Translations under genes and position numbers: made by a program
NCBI RefSeq assembly: GCF_037153975.1
Contig: NZ_JBBAYJ010000031.1
Coordinates: 1 to 42,226 of the forward strand
Length of the DNA stretch: 42,226 bases
Reading direction: 5' to 3'
Source of the DNA: Aquipuribacter sp. SD81
Lineage (GTDB): Bacteria; Actinomycetota; Actinomycetes; Actinomycetales; JBBAYJ01
Shown here: one piece after another, positions 1 through 8,304 of the stretch
Layout: each line of letters starts with the position of its first letter
Position numbering within the stretch: the stretch's first letter is position 1
Notes under the pieces: model-generated
Told to the model about the DNA's origin: nothing
The model's input: only the letters and a program-made list of their open reading frames with translations
Database searches by the model: none

Positions 1-460
1 CGCGGGCCGCGAGCTCCGGCACGCCCGCGGCGACGGTCGCGCTCGCGTGGGCCGGCACGCGGTCCAGCCGTGCGGGCGTGCGCGGCGGCCGGCGCCGCCA
101 CGTGCGCACGAGGTCGCGCCCGCGGGGCACGACGCAGCCGACGAGGCTGGTGAACAGCAGCAGGTACACCGCGGCGAACCACGGCGAGGCGTACACGTCG
201 AAGAAGCCGAGCCGGTCCAGCCACTCCCCCGTCGCCGGGTTCTCGCGCAGGTACGCCTCGACCGCGGCACGGTCGACGCCGCGCTGCGGGAACAGCGAGC
301 CCGGGACGGTCGCGACGGCCAGCAGCAGGAGCAGCAGCAGCGCCGTGCGCATGCTGGTGAGCTGCCGCCACAGCCAGCGCAGGCTGCCGACGACGCCGAG
401 GTCGGGCGCCCGCCGGGGAGCCGGTGCGGCCGGGGGGCGCGGCGGTGCCTCCGCCGTCAC
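1..460 (-). CDS. resB: Cytochrome c biogenesis protein ResB, N-terminal part (cut by window edge)
   Basis: ResB is a membrane component of the system II (Ccs) machinery that delivers haem to apocytochrome c outside the membrane. Reading from a GTG at 460, the first 153 codons give a short Pro/Ala-rich cytoplasmic tail, then SLRWLWRQLTSMRTALLLL, the typical ResB entry into the first membrane helix, then a VPGSLFPQR loop and a second helix around YLLLFTSLVGCVVPRG. The GTG overlaps the ccdA stop by four bases (GTGA), so translation is probably coupled. The gene runs off the window; resC would be expected beyond it. The family call is strong; the rest of the protein is unseen. Confidence 0.9.
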   Translation of the reverse strand, partial: MTAEAPPRPPAAPAPRRAPDLGVVGSLRWLWRQLTSMRTALLLLLLLAVATVPGSLFPQRGVDRAAVEAYLRENPATGEWLDRLGFFDVYASPWFAAVYLLLFTSLVGCVVPRGRDLVRTWRRRPPRTPARLDRVPAHASATVAAGVPELAAR

Positions 461-1314
461 AGCAGGACCTCGAAGCGGCTGATCGGCCCCTGCAGCCAGC
501 CGACGACCCAGCCCCACGCCCCGGTCACGAGGAGCAGCCCGACCGTCACGAGCAGGCCCGCACCGAGGCGCGTGAGGAGCACGCGGTGCCGGCGCAGCAG
601 GTCGAGGCGTGCGAGGCCGCGGCCGTACGCGGCGGCGACGAGCACGAAGGGCAGCCCGAGCCCCACGCAGTAGGCGACGGCGAGGAGCACGCCGCGCCCG
701 GCCCCGCCTTCCGTGCCGCCGAGCAGCAGGGCCTGCACCGCCGCGAGGGTGGGGCCGACGCACGGCACCCAGCCCACACCGAAGGCCGCGCCGAGCAGCG
801 GCGCGCCCGCGAGGCCGACGGCGGGGCGCACGTGCAGCCGCCGCTCGGTGCGAGCGAGCGGGCCGATCCCGGCGAAGACGAGCCCGAGGGCGACGGCGAC
901 GAGCCCGGCGACCACCTCGACGAGCCGCGCCCGCGGCAGCACGGCCGCCGCGACGCCGACCACCGCGCCGAGCGCGACGAAGACGGCGCTGAAGCCGGCG
1001 ACGAACAGGCACGCCCCGAGCACGAGGCGCCGGGTGGGGACGACCGCGGGGTCGGCGAGGACCGCGGTGGGGCTGCGGGACGGCGTGCCCGGGCCTGCGG
1101 CGCCAGGAGGGCCGGAGCCCCCGGGCGCGGCGACCGCGACCCGGTCGGCGGTCGTGGCACCCGTCATGCCGGAGACGTAGGCGAGGTAGCCGGGCACGAG
1201 CGGCAGCACGCACGGCGAGGCGAAGGACACCAGCCCCGCGAGCAGCGCGACCGGCAGCGCGAGGACGAGCGCGCCGTCGAGGACGGTCTGCGCGGCCACG
1301 GAGCCCGGCAGCAT
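457..1314 (-). CDS. ccdA: Cytochrome c biogenesis protein CcdA (thiol-disulfide transmembrane transporter)
   Basis: CcdA moves reducing equivalents from cytoplasmic thioredoxin across the membrane so that apocytochrome c cysteines are reduced before haem attachment. The 285-residue product has about six hydrophobic segments and the two redox cysteines in their family contexts: FASPCVLPLVPGY near residue 35 and GVGWVPCVGPTLA in the second half. The ATG at 1314 overlaps the upstream thioredoxin stop (ATGA) and the gene overlaps resB downstream, so the three are one translational unit. The loop after helix 2 (about residues 55-85) is Gly/Pro-rich. The next upstream in-frame codons belong to the neighbouring gene, which supports this start. 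Confidence 0.94.
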   Translation of the reverse strand: MLPGSVAAQTVLDGALVLALPVALLAGLVSFASPCVLPLVPGYLAYVSGMTGATTADRVAVAAPGGSGPPGAAGPGTPSRSPTAVLADPAVVPTRRLVLGACLFVAGFSAVFVALGAVVGVAAAVLPRARLVEVVAGLVAVALGLVFAGIGPLARTERRLHVRPAVGLAGAPLLGAAFGVGWVPCVGPTLAAVQALLLGGTEGGAGRGVLLAVAYCVGLGLPFVLVAAAYGRGLARLDLLRRHRVLLTRLGAGLLVTVGLLLVTGAWGWVVGWLQGPISRFEVLL

Positions 1315-1949
1315 CAGCCGGTCCCCTCCGCCCCGCCGTCCCCGTCGGCGACCACCCCGACCGACTCCTCGACGATCCCGACGAGCGTCGCGCGGTCGAC
1401 CTTGTTGACGAGCCAGGCCGCGACCCGGCCCTCGTCGTCGAGCACGACGGTCACAGGGACCGCGTTCGGTGGCACCTCGCCCGCCAGCGGCAGCAGCAGC
1501 TGCGAGCCCGGGTCGTGCAGGCTCGGCCAGCCGATGCCGTACTCCTCCTCGAAGCCGGCCGCGGCCTCGACGGACCGGTCGCGGACGTTGATGCCGACGA
1601 AGCGGACGCCGCGCCCGGCGAGCTCGGCCTCCGCGGCGACGAGGTCGGGGGCCTCCTCGTGACAGGGACCGCACCATGAGCCCCAGACGTTGAGCACGAC
1701 CGGGCTGCCGCGGAGGTCGGCGACGTCGAGCTCCTCCCCGGTGAGGGTCGTCCCGGCGACCCCCTCGACCGGCTCGCCGCGGCGGTCCTCGTCGATCAGC
1801 TGCACCGTCGCGTCGCCCGACACGTACGCGGCGTCCGCCTCGTCACGGAGGTCCGGCACCCCGGCCTGCCCGGCGCTGCAGCCGGCGAGCAGCGCGGCGA
1901 CGGCCACGCCCGGGGCCGCGCGCACGACGGACCGCACCACGGCGCTCAC
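1314..1949 (-). CDS. TlpA/ResA-like thioredoxin lipoprotein
   Basis: Extracytoplasmic thiol-disulfide oxidoreductase, expected to reduce apocytochrome c using electrons passed on by CcdA. The 211-residue product starts with a basic n-region, a hydrophobic stretch and a lipobox LLAGC (Cys24), so it should be lipid-anchored outside the membrane. The thioredoxin fold follows, with NVWGSWCGPCHEEAPDL (Cys93 and Cys96), and a later VPVTVVLDDEGRVA segment that carries the cis-proline. The GTG start at 1949 overlaps the histidine phosphatase stop (GTGA). Order and overlaps with ccdA and resB support the role. ResA would be an equally fair name. Confidence 0.92.
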   Translation of the reverse strand: MSAVVRSVVRAAPGVAVAALLAGCSAGQAGVPDLRDEADAAYVSGDATVQLIDEDRRGEPVEGVAGTTLTGEELDVADLRGSPVVLNVWGSWCGPCHEEAPDLVAAEAELAGRGVRFVGINVRDRSVEAAAGFEEEYGIGWPSLHDPGSQLLLPLAGEVPPNAVPVTVVLDDEGRVAAWLVNKVDRATLVGIVEESVGVVADGDGGAEGTG

Positions 1950-2557
1950 ACGCCCGCCGCCGGCTCGCGGTAGCCGACACCCACGAGACGGTCGCCCTCG
2001 AAGCGGAACGACGTGAGCGAGGCGAGCGCGCACTCGCGGCGGCGCGGGTCGTGCCAGTGCCGCCGCCCGGTGGCCGACGACCGGGCGGTCCAGATCGGCA
2101 GCTGGTGGGACACGCACACGACCTCGTGCCCGCGGGCGGAGTCCCGCGCCGCCACCACGGCGGCGTGCATGCGCGCGGAGATCGCGCGGTACGACTCGCC
2201 CCACGAGGGGCGGAACGGGTTCCACAGCAGGTGCCAGTAGCGCGGGCTCCGCAGCAGCCCGCCGCCGGGACCGAGGACGAGGCCCTCGAAGCGGTTGCCC
2301 GCCTCGATGAGGCGCTCGTCGGTCGACACGTCGACGCCGAGCATGGCGGCGAGCGGCGCCGCGGTCTCCTGCGCCCGCTGCAGCGGCGAGGACACGACGG
2401 CGACGACGTCGCCGCGGCCGAGGTCCTCGGCGACCGCCTGCGCCATGCGCTGCCCGCGCTCCGACAGCCGGAACCCCTCAAGCCGGCCGTAGAGCACGCC
2501 CTCGGGGTTGTGCACCTCGCCGTGGCGCAGCAGGTGGACGGTCGTGCGCTCGCTCAC
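1946..2557 (-). CDS. Histidine phosphatase family protein (phosphoglycerate mutase-like)
   Basis: A 203-residue enzyme of the branch-1 histidine phosphatase superfamily. The phosphohistidine motif LLRHGE is at residues 9-14 (nucleophile His12), the [10 protein letters not shown] block carries Arg61, and the second catalytic His is in CVSHQLP (His151). The substrate cannot be told from sequence; the family includes mutases and many small phosphatases. It lies between hemL and the cytochrome c genes with 4-nt overlaps on both sides, a placement I recall from other actinobacteria, but that does not establish a role in haem metabolism. GTG start at 2557 inside the hemL stop. Confidence 0.9.
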   Translation of the reverse strand: MSERTTVHLLRHGEVHNPEGVLYGRLEGFRLSERGQRMAQAVAEDLGRGDVVAVVSSPLQRAQETAAPLAAMLGVDVSTDERLIEAGNRFEGLVLGPGGGLLRSPRYWHLLWNPFRPSWGESYRAISARMHAAVVAARDSARGHEVVCVSHQLPIWTARSSATGRRHWHDPRRRECALASLTSFRFEGDRLVGVGYREPAAGV

Positions 2558-4005
2558 GCGGTGCTCGCCTCCCGCGCCCCGGCCAGGGCCTCGGCCGCGG
2601 CCCGCGCGCCGGCGGGCAGGGCCGCGAGGACCTGCTCGACGGCCTCGTCGTCGTGCGAGGCGGACACGAACCACGCCTCGAAGGCCGACGGCGGCAGGTG
2701 GACGCCACGGCGCAGCATCGCGTGGAAGAAGGCGGCGAAGGCCTCCTGGCTCTGCGTGCGCGCGGCGTCGTAGTCGTGCACCCCGGCCTCGCGCACGGCG
2801 TCGTCGGGGGCGAGGAACACGCTGAACATGCTGCCCGCGTGCTGCACGACGTGCGGCACGCCCTCGGCCGCCAGCGCCTCGCCCGCCGCGCGCGACAGCG
2901 TGCGGGACACCTCGTCGACGCGGGCGTAGACCGCGTCGTCGGCGAGACGGAGGGTCGTGAGGCCGGCCGCGACCGCGACGGGGTTCCCGCTCAGCGTGCC
3001 CGCCTGGTAGACGGGCCCGAGGGGGGCGAGGTGGGCCATGAGGTCCGCGCGGCCGCCGAACGCCGCGGCGGGGAACCCCCCGCCCATGACCTTGCCGAAG
3101 GTGAAGAGGTCGGGCGCAGGCAGCGTGTCGCCGCCCGCGCGGGCCCGCTCCTGCTCGAGGCCGTGCCAGCCCGCCGGGGAGACGCGGAAGCCCGTCATCA
3201 CCTCGTCGTAGACGAGCAGGGCCCCGTGCGCGGCCGTCACCTCGCGCAGCAGCGCCGCGAAGCCGGGCTGCGGCGGGACGACGCCCATGTTGCCGGCGGC
3301 CGCCTCGGTGATGACGCACGCGACGCGGTCGCCGTGCTCGGCGAAGACCGCCCGCAGCGCGTCCGGGTCGTTGTACGGCAGCACGAGCGTGTCGGCGGCC
3401 GCGGCCCCGGTGATGCCGGGGCTGCTCGGCAGCCCGAAGGTCGCGAGGCCGGAGCCCGCCTGCGCGAGGAGCGCGTCGACGTGGCCGTGGTAGTGCCCCG
3501 CGAACTTCACGACGAGCGGGCGCCCGGTGGCGCCGCGGGCCAGGCGCACCGCGCTCATGGTCGCCTCGGTGCCGCTGCTGACGAGGCGCACCTGCTCGAC
3601 GGCCGGCACGCGCCGCACGATCTCCTCCGCGAGGGCCGTCTCGCCCTCGGTGGGCGTGCCGTAGGAGAAGCCCCGGCCCGCGGCGTCCCGGACGGCGGCG
3701 ACCACCTCGGGGTGGGCGTGGCCGAGCAGCATCGGGCCCCAGGAGCACAGCAGGTCGACGTAGCGGTTGCCGTCGACGTCGGTGAGCCACGGACCGGCGG
3801 CCGAGGCGACGACGCGCGGGGTGCCGCCGACGGCGCGGAACGCGCGCACCGGGGAGTTGACCCCGCCCGGCACGAGCGCCCTCGCCCGCTCGATGACGGC
3901 CGCCGAGCGGTCGGTGACGGGCTCGGGGACGGCCGCGCCCGGGTCCGGGGCCGCCGCGGCGGCGGGCCGGGCGGTCGTGGTCGTCGGGGTGGCCTCGTGC
4001 GTCAC
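2554..4005 (-). CDS. hemL: Glutamate-1-semialdehyde 2,1-aminomutase
   Basis: Converts glutamate-1-semialdehyde to 5-aminolevulinate, the second committed step of the C5 haem pathway, with PLP as cofactor. The 483-residue product has the family landmarks [10 protein letters not shown] near the N-terminus, [36 protein letters not shown], and the PLP lysine in [11 protein letters not shown]. About 35 Thr/Ala/Pro-rich residues precede the conserved part. The start used is a GTG; nearby downstream starts would also keep the domain, so the exact N-terminus is uncertain. It heads the minus-strand unit running through to resB, downstream of marR, and supplies hemB substrate. Confidence 0.96.
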   Translation of the reverse strand: MTHEATPTTTTARPAAAAAPDPGAAVPEPVTDRSAAVIERARALVPGGVNSPVRAFRAVGGTPRVVASAAGPWLTDVDGNRYVDLLCSWGPMLLGHAHPEVVAAVRDAAGRGFSYGTPTEGETALAEEIVRRVPAVEQVRLVSSGTEATMSAVRLARGATGRPLVVKFAGHYHGHVDALLAQAGSGLATFGLPSSPGITGAAAADTLVLPYNDPDALRAVFAEHGDRVACVITEAAAGNMGVVPPQPGFAALLREVTAAHGALLVYDEVMTGFRVSPAGWHGLEQERARAGGDTLPAPDLFTFGKVMGGGFPAAAFGGRADLMAHLAPLGPVYQAGTLSGNPVAVAAGLTTLRLADDAVYARVDEVSRTLSRAAGEALAAEGVPHVVQHAGSMFSVFLAPDDAVREAGVHDYDAARTQSQEAFAAFFHAMLRRGVHLPPSAFEAWFVSASHDDEAVEQVLAALPAGARAAAEALAGAREASTA

Positions 4006-4049
4006 GCCCCCATCGTCTCAAGAGGCGGCGGGTGCTCCCGGACCGGGGA

Positions 4050-4514
4050 TCAGCGGGCGCCGTCGTCGCGCAGGCGAGCGGTCAGGGACCGCATGACCCG
4101 CCCGAGCGCGAGCAGGTCCTCCCGCGACAGCGGGTCGACGAGCAGCCGGCGCACGCTCTCGACGTGGTGGGGCGCGGCCGCGACGAGGGTGTCGAACCCG
4201 GCGTCGGTGAGCGTGCAGCGCACGCCGCGGCGGTCCTCCTCGCACGGCTCACGGCGGACCAGCCCGCGCGCCTCCATGCGGGAGACGGTGTGGGTGAGCC
4301 GGGACCGGGAGTGCAGCACGAGCCCGGCGAGCTCGCTCATGCGCAGCGAGCGGCCGTCGGTCTCCGACAGGTGCACGAGGATGTCGTACTCGCTGAGGGT
4401 GAGACCGTGCGGCGCGAGGTCGCGCCCGATGGCGTCCTCGAGGAGGGTCGTCCCCTCCAGCCAGGCGCGCCACGCCGCCTGCTGCTCCCCGTCCAGCCAC
4501 CGCACCCCGGTCAC
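4050..4514 (-). CDS. MarR-family transcriptional regulator
   Basis: A 154-residue winged-helix regulator. The conserved core reads LTLSEYDILVHL, then the recognition region MSELAGLVLHSRSRLTHTVSRMEARGLV and the wing (EEDRRGVRCTLTDAG), flanked by helices that make the dimer interface, the usual MarR layout and length. It sits alone between hemB and hemL in the same direction, so it could control hemL and the genes below it, or itself; this is inference from position only. A TAGGAT hexamer lies 8 nt before the GTG start with no room for a ribosome binding site, so the transcript is probably leaderless. Confidence 0.9.
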   Translation of the reverse strand: MTGVRWLDGEQQAAWRAWLEGTTLLEDAIGRDLAPHGLTLSEYDILVHLSETDGRSLRMSELAGLVLHSRSRLTHTVSRMEARGLVRREPCEEDRRGVRCTLTDAGFDTLVAAAPHHVESVRRLLVDPLSREDLLALGRVMRSLTARLRDDGAR

Positions 4515-4522
4515 GGACGGTG

Positions 4523-4528
4523 ATCCTA
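4523..4528 (-). promoter_or_regulatory. -10 hexamer of marR (leaderless)
   Basis: TAGGAT on the minus strand, 8 nt before the GTG at 4514. It matches the actinobacterial TANNNT -10 at the distance that places the first transcribed base at the start codon. Confidence 0.6.
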
Positions 4529-4548
4529 GCCGCTGACCTGCGGGGCGC

Positions 4549-5574
4549 TCACGGTGACAGCCGGCGGGCGACGTCGAGCGCGGCGTACGTGAGCACGACG
4601 TCGGCGCCCGCGCGGCGGATCGCGAGCAGGCTCTCGAGCATCGCGCGGTCGCCGTCGAGCCACCCGTTCGCCGCCGCCGCGGCGACCATCGCGTACTCCC
4701 CGGACACCTGGTAAGCGGCGACCGGCACGGGGCTCGCGTCGGCCACGCGGCGCAGCACGTCGAGGTAGGGCAGGGCGGGCTTCACCATGACGAGGTCGGC
4801 GCCCTCGGCGAGGTCGTGCGCGAGCTCGACGAGCGCCTCGCGGTCGTTGCCGGGGTCCTGCTGGTACGTCGCGCGGTCGCCGACGAGCGTCGACTCGACG
4901 GCGTCGCGGAACGGCCCGTAGTACGCCGAGGCGTACTTGGCCGCGTAGGCGAGCACGCCCACGTCGGTGCGGCCGGCCGCATCAAGGGCCCGTCGGACGG
5001 CGCCGACCTGGCCGTCCATCATGCCGCTGGTGCCGAGCAGGTGCGCCCCGGCGGCCGCCTGCGCGAGGGCCGCCGCGGCGTACCGCTCGAGCGTGGCGTC
5101 GTTGTCGACGCGCCCGGCGTCGTCGAGCACGCCGCAGTGCCCGTGGTCGGTGAACTCGTCGAGGCACAGGTCGGCCATGAGGACGGTCTCGTCGCCCACG
5201 GCGTCGGCGAGGTCCGCGAGCGCGACGTTGAGGACGCCGTCGGGGTCGTCGAGCCCGCTGCCGCTCGCGTCGCGCACCTCGGGGACGCCGAACACCATGA
5301 GCCCGCCGACCCCCGCGGCCACGGCCTCGCGGGCGAGGGCCACGAGCGAGGCGCGCGAGTGCTGGAGCACGCCGGGCAGGCTCGCGACCGGCCGCGGCTC
5401 GTCGAGCCCCTCCCGCACGAACACGGGCAGGACGAGGTCGGCGGGGTGCAGCCGGGTGCCCGCGACGAGCCGCCGCATCGCCGGGGTCCCGCGCAGCCGG
5501 CGGGGCCGGCCGACGGGGAACCCCGCGACGGCGCCGGAGGGCCGCCCGCCCGCCCCGGGAACCGGGACGCTCAC
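4549..5574 (-). CDS. hemB: Delta-aminolevulinic acid dehydratase (porphobilinogen synthase)
   Basis: Condenses two 5-aminolevulinate molecules to porphobilinogen. The 341-residue product has the N-terminal RRLRGTPAMRRLV, the two active-site lysine segments AAKYASAYYGPFRDA and DLVMVKPALPYLDV, and the metal loop DLCLDEFTDHGHCG. That loop is intermediate between the zinc type (three Cys) and the magnesium type: the middle Cys is Asp, while the first and last remain Cys. LLGTSGMMDGQV replaces the more common APSxMMDG. The start is a GTG preceded by GGAG eight bases upstream, and the sequence before it is a 12-nt tandem repeat containing the hemD stop. Last gene of the rex-hemACDB unit. Confidence 0.95.
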   Translation of the reverse strand: MSVPVPGAGGRPSGAVAGFPVGRPRRLRGTPAMRRLVAGTRLHPADLVLPVFVREGLDEPRPVASLPGVLQHSRASLVALAREAVAAGVGGLMVFGVPEVRDASGSGLDDPDGVLNVALADLADAVGDETVLMADLCLDEFTDHGHCGVLDDAGRVDNDATLERYAAAALAQAAAGAHLLGTSGMMDGQVGAVRRALDAAGRTDVGVLAYAAKYASAYYGPFRDAVESTLVGDRATYQQDPGNDREALVELAHDLAEGADLVMVKPALPYLDVLRRVADASPVPVAAYQVSGEYAMVAAAAANGWLDGDRAMLESLLAIRRAGADVVLTYAALDVARRLSP

Positions 5575-5586
5575 GCGCGGCGCTCC

Positions 5587-5622
5587 GTCACCGAGCCCGT
5601 CACCGAGCCCGTCACCGAGCCC
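5587..5622. repeat. Three perfect 12-nt tandem units at the hemD-hemB junction
   Basis: The plus-strand unit GTCACCGAGCCC occurs three times head to tail. On the coding strand the first unit contributes the hemD stop codon, and the rest fills the spacer up to 13 bases before the hemB start. Being a multiple of three, copy-number changes would alter spacer length but no reading frame. Confidence 0.9.
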
Positions 5623-7294
5623 GGCGCCGGGCCGCCGGGGTGCGCTGCGAGGGTCGCGCCCACTCCTGCCCGTCGGCCTCGGCCGCGGCCCGGAGCGCCG
5701 CGCCGTGCTCCGCGAGCGCGTCGACCAGCGAGGCGACCTCCGCCACGGGCGACAGCACGTCGACCCGCAGGCCGTGCTCCTCGGCGGTCGCGGCCGTGCG
5801 CGGGCCGATGCACGCGATGACGGTCGCCGTGTGCGGCTTGCCGGCGATGCCGACGAGGTTGCGCACCGTCGAGCTCGACGTGAAGAGCACGGCGTCGAAG
5901 CCGCCGGTCTTGATCGCCTCGCGGACCGGCGCGGGCGGCGGCGCGGCCCGGACCGTCCGGTACGCCGTGACGTCGTCGACCTCCCAGCCCATCTGCTGCA
6001 GGCCCGCGACGAGGGTGTCGGTCGCGATGTCGGCGCGCGGGAGCAGGACCCGGTCGATCGGGTCGAGCTGGGCGTCGTAGGCCGGCCACACCTCGAGCAG
6101 CCCCTTCGCGGACTGCTCGCCCGTCGGCACGAGGTCCGGCTCCAGGCCCCAGTCGCGCAGGGCGTCGGCGGTGACCCCGCCTACCGCGGCGATCCGCAGG
6201 CCCGAGAACGAACGGGCGTCCAGGCCCAGCGCCTCCAGGTGCTCCCGGACCGCGCGCACGGCGTTGACGCTCGTGAAGCCGACCCACTCGTAGCGCCCGG
6301 TGACGAGGCCGCGCACGGCCTTGTCCATCTGCTGCGGGGTGCGGGGCGGCTCCACGGAGATCGTCGGGACGACGACGGCCTCCGCGCCCAGCTCGCGCAG
6401 GTGCGCGACGACCGGCTCGGACTGGTGCTTCGTGCGGGGCACGAGCACGCGCCAGCCGAACAGCGGCCGGGTCTCGAACCACGACATGACGGCACGCTGC
6501 CGCACGGCCTCGCCGAGCACGAGGGTGACGGGCTCGCCGAGGTCGGCGAGCAGGTCGCCCACCTTCGCCAGCGGCGCCTCGAGGCTGCGCTGGCGCACGG
6601 TCGTGGGGCAGGAGACGGCGACGGCGGGGGTGTCGCTGTCCCAGCCCGCCCCGACGAGCGCGGTCGCGGTCGCCGCTAGGGCGTCGCGCGGGCCGACCGC
6701 GACGACGGTCGTGCCGCCCGGGCGCGGCAGGTCGCCGTGGTCGCCGGCCTCGCCGTCGCGGACGTCGAGCAGGTGCACGTGGCCCGTGCCGGGCGGCGCG
6801 AGCGGCACGCCCGCGTAGGCCGGGGCGGCGACCGCGGCGCTGATGCCGGGCACGACCTCGACCTCGGCCCCGGCGGCGCGCGCGGCGGCGAGCTCGGCCG
6901 ACACCGCCGAGAAGGTCGTGCTGTCGCCCCGGACGAGCCGGACGACGCGACGACCGGGCGTGGCCGCGGAGGCGACCGTGCGGGCGCGTGCGGCGCGGGC
7001 GAGCTCGCCCTCCTCGCCGGTGTCGAGGCGCACGACCTCGACCTCCGGCGCCGCGGCCCGGGCGAGCACCGGCTCGGGGTCGGGCAGGTCGGTGAGGACG
7101 ACGTCGGCCTGCCGGAGCAGGTCGACTGCGCGCAGCGTGAGGAGGCCGGGGTCGCCGGGGCCGGCCCCGACGAAGGCGACGTGCGCGGGCGCGTCGGGTC
7201 GACGCGGCCGCACCGAGGGGCCGTCCTCGTCGCGGACCGCGGAGGCGGTGCCGCTGGGGACGGAGGGTCCGGGGGCGCGCGTGCGGGTGGTCAT
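5612..7294 (-). CDS. hemD: Fused uroporphyrinogen-III C-methyltransferase-like / uroporphyrinogen-III synthase
   Basis: A 560-residue two-domain protein. Residues 40-270 follow the SUMT (CobA/CysG C-terminal) fold, opening with [18 protein letters not shown]. The C-terminal half, from [22 protein letters not shown] (about 285) onward, is uroporphyrinogen-III synthase, which closes and inverts ring D of hydroxymethylbilane; FTSVNAVRA and [11 protein letters not shown] are typical segments. The methyltransferase half is degenerate: the GGDPF loop reads RGDSTTF (residues 122-128), and the PLTHR segment after AYAGVPL is lost. The synthase half should work; methylation is doubtful. ATG at 7294 overlaps the hemC stop (ATGA). 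Confidence 0.93.
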   Translation of the reverse strand: MTTRTRAPGPSVPSGTASAVRDEDGPSVRPRRPDAPAHVAFVGAGPGDPGLLTLRAVDLLRQADVVLTDLPDPEPVLARAAAPEVEVVRLDTGEEGELARAARARTVASAATPGRRVVRLVRGDSTTFSAVSAELAAARAAGAEVEVVPGISAAVAAPAYAGVPLAPPGTGHVHLLDVRDGEAGDHGDLPRPGGTTVVAVGPRDALAATATALVGAGWDSDTPAVAVSCPTTVRQRSLEAPLAKVGDLLADLGEPVTLVLGEAVRQRAVMSWFETRPLFGWRVLVPRTKHQSEPVVAHLRELGAEAVVVPTISVEPPRTPQQMDKAVRGLVTGRYEWVGFTSVNAVRAVREHLEALGLDARSFSGLRIAAVGGVTADALRDWGLEPDLVPTGEQSAKGLLEVWPAYDAQLDPIDRVLLPRADIATDTLVAGLQQMGWEVDDVTAYRTVRAAPPPAPVREAIKTGGFDAVLFTSSSTVRNLVGIAGKPHTATVIACIGPRTAATAEEHGLRVDVLSPVAEVASLVDALAEHGAALRAAAEADGQEWARPSQRTPAARRRAR

Positions 7295-8304
7295 CGCAGG
7301 CTCTCCTCGTGCTGGGGCTGGGTGGTGCGGGCGGTGGTGCTCCCCCCGCCGCGGGCGGCGAGGAGCCGCCGGCCGGCGCGCTCCCCCACCTCCGCGGCGT
7401 CGGTGGCGGCCGCGGTCTCGCGGACGCGGAGCACGTCGTCGGCGAGCGGGCCCTCGCCGGTCGCGGCCCCCTCCAGGACGAGGGCGTCGCCCTCGACGCG
7501 GGCGAGCGCCCCGACGGGGGCCGAGCAGCCGGTGTCGAGCACCGCGAGCAGGCGGCGCTCCGCGGTCGTGGCGGCGCGGGTCGGGGGGTGGTCCAGGGCG
7601 GCTCGGAGCCGCGCGGCGAGCGGGTCGCCCTCGCGGCACTCGACGGCGAGGGCGCCCTGGCCGGGCGCGGGCAGCATGTCGGCGGGGTCGAGGACGGTCA
7701 GGACGCGCCCGGGACCGCTCGTGACGCCGAGCCGGCGCAGGCCCGCCGCGGCGAGCACCACGCCGTCGAGGTCGGCGCCGACGCGGGCGAGCCGGGTGTC
7801 GACGTTGCCGCGGACGTCGACGACCTCGACCGTCCGGCCACGCCGGGCGAGCGCCGCGCGCAGCATGGCGGCGCGGCGCGGCGAGCCCGTCCCGACCCTC
7901 GCGCCGTCGGGCAGGACGGCGAGCGGGTCGGCGAGGGGGTCGGCGAGGGGGTCGGCAGCGTCCCCGGCAGGGCCGGGGAGCGTGACGAGGACGTCGCGCG
8001 GGTCCTCGCGCTCGGGCACGGCGGCCAGGTCGACGCCGGGTGCGGGCGCGGTCGGCAGGTCCTTGAGCGAGTGGACGGCGACGTCGACCTCGCCGGCGAG
8101 CAGGGCCTCCCGCAGCGCCGACACGAAGACACCGACCCCTCCGGTCGCCTGCGCGAGCTCGGCGAGGGGCGCCGCGGAGCGGTCGCCCTCGGTGCTCACC
8201 GTCACGAGCACGGTCTGCTCGCCCGTGGCCGCCGACACGGCGTCGGCGACGAGGGAGGACTGGGTGCGGGCGAGCGCGCTCGCCCGGGTACCGACGCGGA
8301 TCAC
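7291..8304 (-). CDS. hemC: Hydroxymethylbilane synthase (porphobilinogen deaminase)
   Basis: Polymerises four porphobilinogens on a covalently bound dipyrromethane cofactor. The 337-residue product opens with [15 protein letters not shown] and contains [43 protein letters not shown], and the cofactor cysteine in [11 protein letters not shown] (about Cys260). A PLAD-type peptide repeat, encoded by three 12-nt units, sits between the DVLVTLPG and [14 protein letters not shown] segments, a surface-loop position. GTG start at 8304 overlaps the hemA stop (GTGA). Confidence 0.96.
   Translation of the reverse strand: MIRVGTRASALARTQSSLVADAVSAATGEQTVLVTVSTEGDRSAAPLAELAQATGGVGVFVSALREALLAGEVDVAVHSLKDLPTAPAPGVDLAAVPEREDPRDVLVTLPGPAGDAADPLADPLADPLAVLPDGARVGTGSPRRAAMLRAALARRGRTVEVVDVRGNVDTRLARVGADLDGVVLAAAGLRRLGVTSGPGRVLTVLDPADMLPAPGQGALAVECREGDPLAARLRAALDHPPTRAATTAERRLLAVLDTGCSAPVGALARVEGDALVLEGAATGEGPLADDVLRVRETAAATDAAEVGERAGRRLLAARGGGSTTARTTQPQHEESLR
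7919..7954. repeat. Three 12-nt tandem units inside hemC
   Basis: The plus-strand unit GCGAGGGGGTCG is present twice exactly, and once with a single change, head to tail. It encodes the PLAD repeats of HemC. A second 12-nt triplet repeat of different sequence lies at the end of the neighbouring hemD. Confidence 0.85.

Noticed and set aside
2653-4536. Long open frame on the plus strand opposite hemL and marR
   Set aside because: Arg/Gly/Glu-rich shadow of strong minus-strand genes, typical of very high-GC DNA.
5571-5640. Frameshift at the end of hemD joining it to the hemB start
   Set aside because: The HemD synthase domain is already complete at the TGA at 5612, and the alternative frame has low-complexity sequence only.
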